From NCBI RefSeq assembly GCF_002197815.1, contig NZ_NIUB01000043.1, forward strand, positions 1 to 36,359: a stretch of DNA of 36,359 bases. The letters run 5' to 3'. The notes under the pieces are model-generated. The model saw only the letters and a list, made by a program, of their open reading frames with translations. It was not told the DNA's origin and ran no database searches. The DNA is from Pseudomonas oleovorans subsp. oleovorans (lineage in GTDB: Bacteria; Pseudomonadota; Gammaproteobacteria; Pseudomonadales; Pseudomonadaceae). The first letter of the stretch is position 1, and each line of letters begins with the position of its first letter. Positions 15,581 to 23,794 of this stretch are shown in pieces. Position numbers and translations under genes: made by a program.

Positions 15581-15780
15581 CAGGTCCTCTGCTGATTGGG
15601 TTGAATGGTGCCCAGATAGGTGGTTATGGCTACGACCACTGAGCACAGCCATGTTGCTGGGTTGCTGGCGGCCTCGGAAGGTGGCATTAGGAACAAGGCA
15701 TAGCCGAACACCAAGCATGCAGTGCTGAGCGCTATGAGTATCGCGGCACAGCTGGTGCTTGTTTTGTTGGTCAGACGCAT
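15580..15780 (-). CDS. Small membrane protein
   Basis: A 66-aa protein with two hydrophobic helices (about 8-31 and 42-58). It starts 10 bases inside the end of the Crp-like gene and ends in a TGATG overlap with the next, so all three are translationally coupled. Its function is unknown; with its neighbour it may form the membrane output or input of the regulator. Confidence 0.6.
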   Translation of the reverse strand: MRLTNKTSTSCAAILIALSTACLVFGYALFLMPPSEAASNPATWLCSVVVAITTYLGTIQPNQQRT

Positions 15781-16466
15781 ACAGTTCTGGCCCGCTGCTG
15801 AGAATCGAAGGGCTGGCCGTGGCGAATGCCGCGCACGACGATCTTGCACCCTCTCGCTTCGATCAGACCTTGGTCCCGAAGTCGCTTGATGGCTCGCCCA
15901 GCGCTTTCCCGTGCGCATCCTGTCATCTGGGCCAGTTCGATCCGCGTCAGCGAAATCTGCATGCCGTCAGGGTGGGTCAGGGCGTCTGGGAGGCGGGTAA
16001 TCTCGACAAGCGATTTGTAGCAGCGCTGCTCAAGATCGTCGAAAAGCAGCTGCAACAGTTTGTCGGTGGTTTCACCAAGCCGAGTATTGATGTGAGCGGA
16101 CAGTTCACTGTAGATGCTGGGCGCGTTGAGTGCGGCACGCTTCAATTCTTCATGAGTGAGGCACAGCAATTCGACGTTGCACCGGGCTTGTATGCTGGCG
16201 GTTGCGTACTTCATAGGAGCTGAGTCAAAGGCCCCCTGCTCGCCAAACATATCTCCCGGTTTGAGGTGGCTGATGCACATAACTCCATCGCCTTCGGGGT
16301 TGCTCAGCGATACCCGCATGCTTCCCAGTACGACGAGATACAGGCACTTCGGGTTTTCGAGAAGTGGGATGATCTGTTCATTCTTTTTGAGTAAACGTTT
16401 CTTACCGTATGCCAGGAAAAGCCTGTTTAGAGCACCGCAAGCAGTTGAAGGTTGAGCCTTGCTCAC
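15771..16466 (-). CDS. Crp/Vfr-like transcriptional regulator (second of three)
   Basis: A 231-aa protein, the closest of the three to Crp. The winged helix reads ELAQMTGCARESAGRAIKRL (about 177-196), matching Crp's [20 protein letters not shown], including the DNA-contacting R-E...R residues, so it may recognise a Crp-like half site. In the sensor domain the phosphate cassette is FGEQGAF then PMKYATA: the glutamate is kept, but the arginine-serine pair that holds the cAMP phosphate in Crp is K-Y. Loss or change of cAMP binding is inferred. It heads an operon with two small membrane proteins and is divergent from the helicase at 16607. Confidence 0.88.
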   Translation of the reverse strand: MSKAQPSTACGALNRLFLAYGKKRLLKKNEQIIPLLENPKCLYLVVLGSMRVSLSNPEGDGVMCISHLKPGDMFGEQGAFDSAPMKYATASIQARCNVELLCLTHEELKRAALNAPSIYSELSAHINTRLGETTDKLLQLLFDDLEQRCYKSLVEITRLPDALTHPDGMQISLTRIELAQMTGCARESAGRAIKRLRDQGLIEARGCKIVVRGIRHGQPFDSQQRARTVCV

Positions 16467-16606
16467 TCTCTTTCTCCAGTTCAGTGAGTGATCGTGAATT
16501 CACCTCAACCTATGGAATAGCCCCGGCTGAATCCACTCAACTCGAAGCACTTTGTCTATGGCGGTAACTGCACTGGGATGAGTGGTTTTGAGTTCGCCCC
16601 TTCGAC

Positions 16607-19048
16607 ATGATCCCTGAAACGTCTCTCAACAGGGGTTCATTGGTGAACGACCATCCCGCGCCCGTATCCGGGCTTGACGCGAAAAACAACGCGCTCAACT
16701 CCCTTCTGGCCAGTCTGCTAACCATGCTCAAAGGCACACACCCAGACTCACTCCGCAAGGGATTCCGGCTTGGTTATGTTAAGGGGAAGGAGGCGGCTCA
16801 AACAAAGCCGGAAGCGCCACCAGTACCTCGCAAGCAAATGGTTATTCGTCTTGAGGATGCCCGAGGTGACGTTGAGCCAAGGGTGCAGTTCGACTCTCTG
16901 CTGCTAGATGACGGTCGCCTGAAAATCTCGCCGAATGTAGTGGCTCAGTTCAAGGCCGACGCTTTGGTCAGACTGGGAGAAGATCACCAGCCGACCGACG
17001 AGCAGTGGAAGGCGATCCTGTCGCCGACTACGAGTGCTGTGACAATCGGCATCGCGGGCACAGGGAAGACCTTCGTCATGATGCTCCGGGCAATTTTTCT
17101 TCATGTCTATCTCCGCATCCCATTGAGCGAAATGACGATTCTGTCTGTGACCAAGGACTGCCGAATGGATGTGATGGCCGAGTTGACCCATCTGTTTGGG
17201 CGCTGGGGTATCAGCCTTTCCCAGGAGCAGGCATGGCAGCTGGTCAAGACCCCCAGAGGGGCGCTGCTGAACTTGATCCGTTCAGTCCCGCCGCTGCGTG
17301 ATGTGGTGCCGTTCGAGCTGCTTGGGACCATAGACTCAGGCGATGAAGATGGTCGGGCGTTTGACCCCCGACTAACGCCTGAGCAATCGGATATGGTGGA
17401 GAAGGCTTATCAGCACGCCTACAGCCGCAGCAGCAGTTTCGCCAGAACTGTGCAGGCAGTTTTCGCCGATGCCGTTGCTCTCCCGAGGGCAGCGCCAGAC
17501 AACCCGCAGCTGATCAAATACAGCGAACTGGGTAGTGCTCAGATCAGTGCAGACGAGGTGCTTACCAAGGCAGTAACGAGCGCGTGGCATAGCTCAGGAC
17601 ATTGGCCAATCCTGGAGATTGATGCACAACTGACCAGCCTTTCTGTCATGGGGCACGCGGTTCACGTCAACGGCTACTTCCCGCCTCTGGATGCCCACGT
17701 AGTGCTTGGCTTCCCGAAAGGGGTTGGCCGCGACTACTGCCGTCCTGGCTCGAATACCCCGTTGTATGAGGAATGCCTTGCAAAGCGGGCCTACCTACAG
17801 CGTTTTGGCTCGCAGAGGGTCATTTGGTGTGATTCACCAGAACAGCTCAGCTCCATCGTTTCAGCCACAATGGTGCTTCATGACACCGCGCCTCGGTTTA
17901 CCGCTCGGGTAAAAGGCCTGGAGCGACCGATGGGAATCGCTGAGTGCCTGTACCAGACGGGTGCGCTTATCGAAACGCTAGGGCTCAACCCGGCGAAAGC
18001 CATTGCGGACCTGAAATTCATGCCCAATGACCCGGACGCAGGCTTCTTCGATGCGGCAGCCAAGTTCTGGCCGATGTTCGAAACGTTCCTGCTGGAGGCC
18101 AGCCCTAAAGTCATGACGTTCAACCGGCTGTTCCTAACCTTCGGAGAGCAGGGGCACGTCAATCTCAAGGCGGTTCCTACGGAATGCCTCGCCTCGCTAC
18201 GGAACATTCTGACCGACGAGCTGCAAGACATAACCATTCACACAGGGGAGTTCATCAAGGCAGTGATGGCAGAGAACCGCCATCGGATCGATGTTGAGGG
18301 TGTGGCAGATGCTGTCATGTCCGTCTTTGCATGCGGCGATGACTTCCAGACCGCGCATGGGACTCAAGGCGCGACGCCTCGTTACCTCACCGACTTCCGC
18401 AAGCACTTCCCTTCCAAGGGGTACGTGTTGAATCTGCTTGGGGTTAATTTCCGGTCGCAACAGGGGATCATCTATTCTGCTCATTCGCTGATCCTCGGCA
18501 TTCCTGCCGTGAGCACGCTGGCGCCGGCCAGTGCCGCTAACGAGGAAGTGAGCCCTGTTGAGGTGTACGACCTATCCCCGGCAACCTTCATGCGGCTTTT
18601 CGACATGCACTACGCTGCCGGCGAAAGCATCCTCATCCTGGCCGCAAACCCTGACGACTATCGACAACTGGAATCCGTGGTCAATGTCGCGGTTGACAGG
18701 GATAAGGCCGACAACCCAGATGACAGGCTAGTCCGTGTTCGTGCTGCTCAGCGGTCTAAGGGGCTGGAGGCCGGGGTGGTGATCATTCTGGGTGACTTCG
18801 TTGCCGCCAGCTCTACCTGGGCCAAGAACCAAGTATTCCGCGCTGCAAAAACGGTAGAGACGGACGATCAGTCCCCCTTCGATGTGATCCAGCAGAACGA
18901 GCTGTATCGTCTTGCCCACATATCGATCACCCGTGCGCGGAAAACCTGCTACTGGCTGCTGCCGAAAGAGGGGCCTGATGCTGTTCATCGCCTCAAAGCC
19001 TCGACCAGGATTTCGGGCGTGGCCGGTTCCTTCATTGACCGGCGATGA
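16607..19048 (+). CDS. Divergent UvrD-like superfamily I helicase
   Basis: An 813-aa protein. Motifs: Walker A IGIAGTGKTFVMM (about 144-156), motif II TDELQDI (about 533), III ACGDDFQ (about 575), IV NFRSQQG (about 613), V RAAQRSKGLEAGVVI (about 707) and VI HISITRARKT (about 771). The region between motifs I and II (about 380 residues) is unrelated to the large helicase at 724. There is no nuclease domain. Motif III lacks the usual Q-x-I-Y-x-[FW]-R continuation, so it is a distant branch. The start is uncertain (ATG 16607, or a GTG near 16642 with AGGGG upstream). It probably translocates on DNA or RNA; its role is unknown. Confidence 0.85.
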   Translation: MIPETSLNRGSLVNDHPAPVSGLDAKNNALNSLLASLLTMLKGTHPDSLRKGFRLGYVKGKEAAQTKPEAPPVPRKQMVIRLEDARGDVEPRVQFDSLLLDDGRLKISPNVVAQFKADALVRLGEDHQPTDEQWKAILSPTTSAVTIGIAGTGKTFVMMLRAIFLHVYLRIPLSEMTILSVTKDCRMDVMAELTHLFGRWGISLSQEQAWQLVKTPRGALLNLIRSVPPLRDVVPFELLGTIDSGDEDGRAFDPRLTPEQSDMVEKAYQHAYSRSSSFARTVQAVFADAVALPRAAPDNPQLIKYSELGSAQISADEVLTKAVTSAWHSSGHWPILEIDAQLTSLSVMGHAVHVNGYFPPLDAHVVLGFPKGVGRDYCRPGSNTPLYEECLAKRAYLQRFGSQRVIWCDSPEQLSSIVSATMVLHDTAPRFTARVKGLERPMGIAECLYQTGALIETLGLNPAKAIADLKFMPNDPDAGFFDAAAKFWPMFETFLLEASPKVMTFNRLFLTFGEQGHVNLKAVPTECLASLRNILTDELQDITIHTGEFIKAVMAENRHRIDVEGVADAVMSVFACGDDFQTAHGTQGATPRYLTDFRKHFPSKGYVLNLLGVNFRSQQGIIYSAHSLILGIPAVSTLAPASAANEEVSPVEVYDLSPATFMRLFDMHYAAGESILILAANPDDYRQLESVVNVAVDRDKADNPDDRLVRVRAAQRSKGLEAGVVIILGDFVAASSTWAKNQVFRAAKTVETDDQSPFDVIQQNELYRLAHISITRARKTCYWLLPKEGPDAVHRLKASTRISGVAGSFIDRR

Positions 19049-19127
19049 GCAGCTAGAGTGGCGATTGATCTGCCTGCATAGCCTATTGGCATTAACAAAA
19101 CCGATGCGCAGTTCCAGTAATTAAGGC

Positions 19128-19137
19128 TGTGATCACA
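19128..19137. promoter_or_regulatory. TGTGATCACA palindrome upstream of the gene at 19254
   Basis: A 10-bp perfect palindrome made of the two Crp half sites TGTGA and TCACA with no spacer; true Crp sites have six bases between them. It lies in a 205-base gap and may be an operator for a related dimeric regulator, or chance. Nothing else was recognised in 19049-19253. Confidence 0.2.
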
Positions 19138-19253
19138 ATAAATATTTCACTGCACTACCTGATGGCACGCTGATTTAGGCCTGATCATAGCCATGAGGTT
19201 CTGACGACCCTTGAGACGCTGGCCCCATAACGAACACAGAGGACACCCCCGTC

Positions 19254-20345
19254 ATGACGCAATTCATCGCAACTGAACACAAATTGGCACGCCTTTGGGT
19301 CGATGCCTGCGGCAAGAGCTTAGGCATCGAGCGTGCAGAGGCGGCAGCCATGTATGCAAACCTGTGCGGTTTCCGAACTTGGGATGCAGTAACAAGCGCA
19401 ATTGGGCACAGGCAGCCAAGTGTTCCAGACGAGCAACTGGAAGTCCCCGAGTTGCTGGCTCGACGGGAAAGCTACATCGCCCTGATGGTGGATGTTTTTG
19501 CGATCAACCCATCTATGGCCGTCCATCTGGCCGCTAACCTTAGTCCTTCCAGCGCCAGGGTGCCCAAGGCCATATCCATCGACCGGAGTACCTTGCATTC
19601 TCCGCCCGAAGATGATGGCTTGAGCCTCTATATGCCGGGCTTTGATGATCCTCGGGTAGCTGACGCCATGCTCAAGGATTTGCTGGGTGATGCGCCTGGC
19701 CTAGAGGGCGTGAATCTGGATAACTTAACCGACCGTCTGCGCATTTCTCATCCGATTGATCCGGCAGTTTACTGGAACTTCTACAGCGATATGGGCTTCG
19801 ACCTGATCGACGATACCTATGTCGAAGATTATGTGTACGGCGCTCCATCGTTCTTCATGCCGTGTAGTCCTGAAATATCCGAGAGCGAAAGGGTGCCGGT
19901 CTTCCTGACCAGCCTTGCTTACACGCCGCTAGATCATCAGGACGATATGGCAGATGAGGTCCGTCGAGTGATGCTGGAGAGCACCAAAGCGATCACTGGT
20001 ACGGATACCCTGTTCCTCTGCTGGGGGCATTTGCAGCATAAGGAAATTGGGGGCAAGCGGTTCACCTACGCTGGCCAGATTCATCACAAGGGAGCTTGGC
20101 GCGATCTGCTCCTGAACAGATCGCTGGATTCCTTCGATAAGTTGCTTCACTCAGCAACCGCTCTGCAAGACATTAACGATCCAGAGCTGGAGTTTCAGGA
20201 CAAAGGTTCGGAGTGCGAGATTCGCTTCTTTATGGTGCAGACCCAGTGCGAGTCCAGCGCGGAGTTCTTTCAGAAGTACACGGTGAACGGCATCGGCAAC
20301 CCAAGTGGTTGGTCACTTGGGATGATTGGCAGCAAATCCGAGTAG
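19254..20345 (+). CDS. Hypothetical protein
   Basis: A 363-aa protein preceded by AGAGGACACCCCC. It is cytosolic, with no membrane segment. The N terminus (EHKLARLWVDACG, then EAAAMYANLCGFRTWDAV) has the short helical module A-x(3)-A-x(3)-G-F-x(2)-W/F that is also present in the protein at 10056-11180. The rest is acidic and has no recognised motif. It stands alone between the divergent helicase and the third Crp-like gene. Confidence 0.65.
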   Translation: MTQFIATEHKLARLWVDACGKSLGIERAEAAAMYANLCGFRTWDAVTSAIGHRQPSVPDEQLEVPELLARRESYIALMVDVFAINPSMAVHLAANLSPSSARVPKAISIDRSTLHSPPEDDGLSLYMPGFDDPRVADAMLKDLLGDAPGLEGVNLDNLTDRLRISHPIDPAVYWNFYSDMGFDLIDDTYVEDYVYGAPSFFMPCSPEISESERVPVFLTSLAYTPLDHQDDMADEVRRVMLESTKAITGTDTLFLCWGHLQHKEIGGKRFTYAGQIHHKGAWRDLLLNRSLDSFDKLLHSATALQDINDPELEFQDKGSECEIRFFMVQTQCESSAEFFQKYTVNGIGNPSGWSLGMIGSKSE

Positions 20346-20473
20346 GCATAAAGGAAAATGCTCTATGCGTTCGGGGCAGTGCAGACCGCCGACCTTTTCA
20401 AACCATAGAGCTTCGCTTCATGCCTCGGGAGGTGGCCGTCATTGCTGGCGGCACCTTTCGCATCTGAGAAAGG

Positions 20474-21178
20474 CTAGGCGTGCCTCGGGAACAGGTTGGC
20501 CATGAGGCCGCTACTGACCTTGATACTTCGCCCGCATATGGTGACTTCACCAGAGGCGTGCAGTTCACGGATCAGCCGGCACATCCGGTCGCTGGACACG
20601 CCTATCCAATTCGCCAGCTCGGCTCTGCTGATCTTGATCGATTTGCTACCGCAGGGCAGCGGCAGTCCGAGCCCAATCGCGTAGGTGCAGAGAGCAAAGC
20701 GAGTTTTATCCAAGCTTGAGCGCTGGCTGTGCTGAGCAAGGTGGAATTGAACGATCTGGAGCTGCTGTGCTTCCTGCTCGATCACCCAGCTATTCAGGTC
20801 CGGGCGCTCGCTGCTCACTGCATCCCACTGCTCCTGAGAGTACATCTTGAGCTTCACGTCCAGCATGGCCTCAACACCAATGCGGTAATTCCCGCGCAGA
20901 AGCTGGGACATGCTTTGGGGGGTAAACACATGCCCGGCCCCGACAATCGACAGAAGGTAGCGTGCGCCGGCACTGCTGGCGGCATAGAGAAGGAATGCAC
21001 CTTCCTCGATCAGCAGGTAGTCGCCCTTGCCCGGCTCCCAGCACTCGGCAACGGAAGCGCCCTTCGGCAGAGGTATGCACCTGCCGATGTGCGGTTCGAT
21101 ACCGAATGCTTGTGATGGAGGGATATTGAGCATGGCCATCTGTTGAAGTTCGAGAGCCCCATCGTAGCCAATGGCCAT
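20474..21178 (-). CDS. Crp/Fnr-like transcriptional regulator (third of three)
   Basis: A 234-aa protein. The C-terminal part has a winged helix (ISRAELANWIGVSSDRMCRLIRELHASGEV, about 182-212) with the turn G-V-S, and a beta-roll-like N-terminal sensor domain (GDYLLIEEGAFLLY, LSIVGAGHVFTPQS). No cAMP phosphate cassette is visible. It lies 25 bases after the ERCC4-like gene on the same strand, so the two are probably co-transcribed, and could regulate that gene or the divergent recA. Confidence 0.72.
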   Translation of the reverse strand: MAIGYDGALELQQMAMLNIPPSQAFGIEPHIGRCIPLPKGASVAECWEPGKGDYLLIEEGAFLLYAASSAGARYLLSIVGAGHVFTPQSMSQLLRGNYRIGVEAMLDVKLKMYSQEQWDAVSSERPDLNSWVIEQEAQQLQIVQFHLAQHSQRSSLDKTRFALCTYAIGLGLPLPCGSKSIKISRAELANWIGVSSDRMCRLIRELHASGEVTICGRSIKVSSGLMANLFPRHA

Positions 21179-21203
21179 GCTGGTTCAACTCAACTCGATG
21201 CGC

Positions 21204-21911
21204 TTACTGGGCAGTGTCGGTGCTAGAGGCGTTGAGGGCGCCGGGATGAATGCCCGAGTCGCTCTCATCCTGCCAGCGGATGCTGCTGTGGATGCGTTCG
21301 GCCTTCTTCGGCCCGATTCCAGGGATTTCAGTCAGCTGGTCAACGCTCGCGGTGATGAAAGCGTAAACAGATCGAAATCTTGTAAGCGCCTTGGCTGCCG
21401 TGGCCGGGCCAATTCCGAAAACACTCTCGATAGTGAACAGCGCCTGCTGCCGGCCTGGGCTGACCTTGGCCCGTTGAAACGCCATCCCGTAGGTCAAATC
21501 CTTCTGGGCTTGCTTGGCCAGACGAAACAGCAGGTCTGCCGTCGCCGTGGGATTGCGGACATAGAGCACCGATGCGCCTTCTACTCCGACTAGAAAGGCC
21601 AGGGCGCCGTCGATTGCTTCACGGGCGATAGCTGCGCGGGTTGAATACGCATCTCCCTCGATCAGGAAGATGGAGCGGGGAAAGTTGAGGCTCATCTTGC
21701 CTGCGCGGTGGAATAGCCTGCCATCCAGGATGCTCTCGACGAACTCGGTGGCATTCATGCGAAGCACCACCGTCTCTCCGCTAATTACGTGCGTGCCTAC
21801 CTCCAAATCGCCAAGCCTGACATGGGCGCCGAGGCTCTTGAGCCGGGACAGGACAGGCGATTCGGCCTCAGTGGTGTCGGCCAGGATGGTAACGATCGTT
21901 TCTTCGGTCAT
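21204..21911 (-). CDS. ERCC4 (XPF)-type nuclease-fold protein with degenerate active site and HhH domain
   Basis: A 235-aa protein. The N-terminal ERCC4 fold is clear: ILADTTEAESPVLSRL, DLEVGTHVIS, SILDGRLFHRAGKM, SIFLIEGDAYSTRAAI. A tandem helix-hairpin-helix follows (ESVFGIGPATAAKAL, LTEIPGIGPKKAERI, about 160-210). In active members the core is GD...ERKxxxD; here it is G39-T40 instead of G-D, L50-R51-M52 instead of E-R-K, and E56 instead of D, so four catalytic positions are changed. The sequence was checked on the DNA. It should bind branched DNA without cutting, or act with a partner, as catalytically dead XPF-family subunits do. It is divergent from recA. Confidence 0.87.
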   Translation of the reverse strand: MTEETIVTILADTTEAESPVLSRLKSLGAHVRLGDLEVGTHVISGETVVLRMNATEFVESILDGRLFHRAGKMSLNFPRSIFLIEGDAYSTRAAIAREAIDGALAFLVGVEGASVLYVRNPTATADLLFRLAKQAQKDLTYGMAFQRAKVSPGRQQALFTIESVFGIGPATAAKALTRFRSVYAFITASVDQLTEIPGIGPKKAERIHSSIRWQDESDSGIHPGALNASSTDTAQ

Positions 21912-22087
21912 GACAGCCTCTGCATCTTTCAGTCTGTCCTGAATATAACGACCGGCTTCGCTACTCCACCGAAGTCGTGTCAGTTCCCATGCTGCCGCCT
22001 GACGAATTTTTTGTGGCCACCGGAGGCACAGGCAAGTCGTCGTTATTGTTCCTCACAGCAAATCAACAACCCGTGAGGATCACGATG
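21912..22087. promoter_or_regulatory. Divergent promoter region between the ERCC4-like gene and recA
   Basis: A 176-base gap. A TATAAC box (21944-21949) could be a -10 element for recA. I searched both strands for the Pseudomonas LexA pattern CTG-N10-CAG and saw no match, which is unusual for a recA gene. The plus frame of recA is open back through this gap and encodes a P-loop-like stretch (see findings). Confidence 0.3.
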
Positions 22088-23128
22088 ATGGACGAGCAGA
22101 AAAAGAAAGCGCTGGCGGCTGCGCTGGGTCAGATCGAAAAAAGCTTCGGCAAGGGCGCGGTCATGCGCATGGGTGACAAAGAGCGCCCCAAGATCGACGT
22201 AATTCCGACCGGCTCCTTGGCCTTGGACGCAGCGCTGGGCATCGGTGGCCTACCCAGGGGCCGTATCGCGGAAATCTTCGGACCTGAAAGTTCGGGCAAG
22301 ACCACCCTGACCCTGGAAATCATCGCTCAAGCCCAGCAGCTCGGCCATACCTGCGCCTTCGTCGATGCCGAGCACGCCCTCGACCCGGTGTACGCCGGCA
22401 ACCTCGGTGTGAACGTCGATGACCTGCTGGTATCGCAGCCTGATACCGGCGAGCAGGCGATGGAAATTACCGACATGCTGGTGCGCTCGAACGCGGTGGA
22501 CGTGATCGTCATCGACTCCGTGGCGGCGCTGGTTCCCAAGGCCGAGATTGAGGGCGAAATGGGGGATCAGCATGTCGGACTCCAAAGTCGGCTTATGAGC
22601 CAGGCCCTGCGCAAACTGACCGGCCACATCAGCAACTCCAACTGTCTGGTGATCTTCATCAACCAAATCCGAATGAAGATCGGCGTGATGTTCGGTAGCC
22701 CGGAGACGACCACCGGAGGTAACGCCCTCAAGTTCTATTCGTCCGTGCGCCTCGATATACGCGGGATTGAGACTGTGAAGGACGGTGACACGGCCATTGG
22801 CAGGCGTGCGAAAGTCAAGGTTGTCAAAAATAAGGTGGCCCCGCCGTTCCGAGTGGCTGAGTTCGTGAACATCTTCTCGCAGGGTATCGACTGGGCAACC
22901 GAGCTGGTCGAGCTGGGCGTCGAGCACGGCTTTGTTGAGAAGGCCGGCGCGTGGTACAGCTACAACGGCAACAAGATCGGGCAGGGCGCCAAGAATGCTG
23001 CCGCTCACTTCTCGCAGAACATGGAAGACGCGAAAATCCTCGATGGTCTGCTGCGTGAGAAGCTGTTCGGCGGGGGCGCCAAAGGCACCGAGTTGGCTGG
23101 AGTGCCGCCCGAAGCTTCTGTAGCTTGA
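22088..23128 (+). CDS. recA: RecA recombinase, accessory copy
   Basis: A 346-aa protein starting MDEQKKKALAAALGQIE, with GAGGA 8 bases before the ATG at 22088; an ATG at 22085 is adjacent. It carries Walker A GPESSGKTT (65-73), the VDAEHALD segment, Walker B VIVIDSVAAL, loop L1 EGEMGDQHVGLQ, FINQIRMKIGVMFGSPETTTGGNALKF and VKVVKNKVAPPF. It is RecA throughout but differs at many positions from chromosomal Pseudomonas RecA. It ends in GTELAGVPPEASVA without the long acidic C-terminal tail. It forms ATP filaments on single-stranded DNA for strand exchange, and may stimulate LexA cleavage. A terminator follows at once. Confidence 0.97.
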   Translation: MDEQKKKALAAALGQIEKSFGKGAVMRMGDKERPKIDVIPTGSLALDAALGIGGLPRGRIAEIFGPESSGKTTLTLEIIAQAQQLGHTCAFVDAEHALDPVYAGNLGVNVDDLLVSQPDTGEQAMEITDMLVRSNAVDVIVIDSVAALVPKAEIEGEMGDQHVGLQSRLMSQALRKLTGHISNSNCLVIFINQIRMKIGVMFGSPETTTGGNALKFYSSVRLDIRGIETVKDGDTAIGRRAKVKVVKNKVAPPFRVAEFVNIFSQGIDWATELVELGVEHGFVEKAGAWYSYNGNKIGQGAKNAAAHFSQNMEDAKILDGLLREKLFGGGAKGTELAGVPPEASVA

Positions 23129-23138
23129 TGCCAACCCC

Positions 23139-23163
23139 AAGGCCCCGCTCTGCGGGGCTTTTT
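23139..23163 (+). terminator. Intrinsic terminator after recA
   Basis: GCCCCGC and GCGGGGC form a 7-bp stem around TCT, followed by five T. It starts about ten bases after the recA stop. Confidence 0.9.
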
Positions 23164-23193
23164 GTATTTGCACTCTCCACTCAGGACTGCGTT

Positions 23194-23763
23194 ATGCAAA
23201 CCAGGATCAGCGACTTCACAACCCTGTTCAACTTGCTTTGGTACAGGGACTTCCCAGTAGCGCTCGGCAGCATTGAATGGGCCAAGCGTGCGGACTGGAC
23301 AACGCATATCGCTTCCACGGTGCGACAGGTTGCCAGCATCACCGGGATGTTTTCTTGCTTCGAGTCTGGCGGGCGGACCGATGCTGAGTTGCAGTTCGCC
23401 GACCGTAAGGTATGGGCCAAGCTGGAATGGGAGTGGAGCGAACCGAGGAACGATGACGTTGGTGAGCTGGCGAAGCTGGCTGGTGCTGCCTCGACCTGCG
23501 AGGTGTGCGTCTTCATCGGCTACAGCCAGCTCCAGTTTCACGATGCTAATTTGGCAAAGATCAAGGCCGAGTGGGCTGGCGTCCAGAAGCCGCTGCTAGC
23601 CATCCTGGTGACGTTTGAGCTGGAAGGGGAGTGGCGTTACTTCGACCGCCTCCAGACGTATCTCATCGATGCGGATGCTACGTCGATGATCCGGGATCAG
23701 CCTGCGTTGCCTTGGTGCGTTTCCAACAGCCGCTGGCAGTCGCTTGGCAGCCTTGAGGGCTGA
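23194..23763 (+). CDS. Hypothetical protein, possible PD-(D/E)XK-like fold
   Basis: A 189-aa protein from an ATG with AGGA about 8 bases upstream; the open frame extends back into the recA terminator, but that part is not coding. The centre reads RTDAELQF, then VWAKLEWEWSE and VGELAKLA, then VCVFIGYS. A D, a strand ending in E-x-E, a helix with K and a following hydrophobic strand resemble restriction-endonuclease-like proteins in which the catalytic K is replaced. This is a weak, by-eye match. It follows recA and precedes a zinc-ribbon gene by 31 bases, so the two may be one unit. Confidence 0.6.
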   Translation: MQTRISDFTTLFNLLWYRDFPVALGSIEWAKRADWTTHIASTVRQVASITGMFSCFESGGRTDAELQFADRKVWAKLEWEWSEPRNDDVGELAKLAGAASTCEVCVFIGYSQLQFHDANLAKIKAEWAGVQKPLLAILVTFELEGEWRYFDRLQTYLIDADATSMIRDQPALPWCVSNSRWQSLGSLEG

Positions 23764-23794
23764 GAGCGACTGACGGCTCTAGTGAGGTACAAGA

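Noticed and set aside
22250..23173. 307-aa minus-strand frame opposite recA
   Set aside because: recA is certain; the reverse frame is an artefact of its GC-rich codons.
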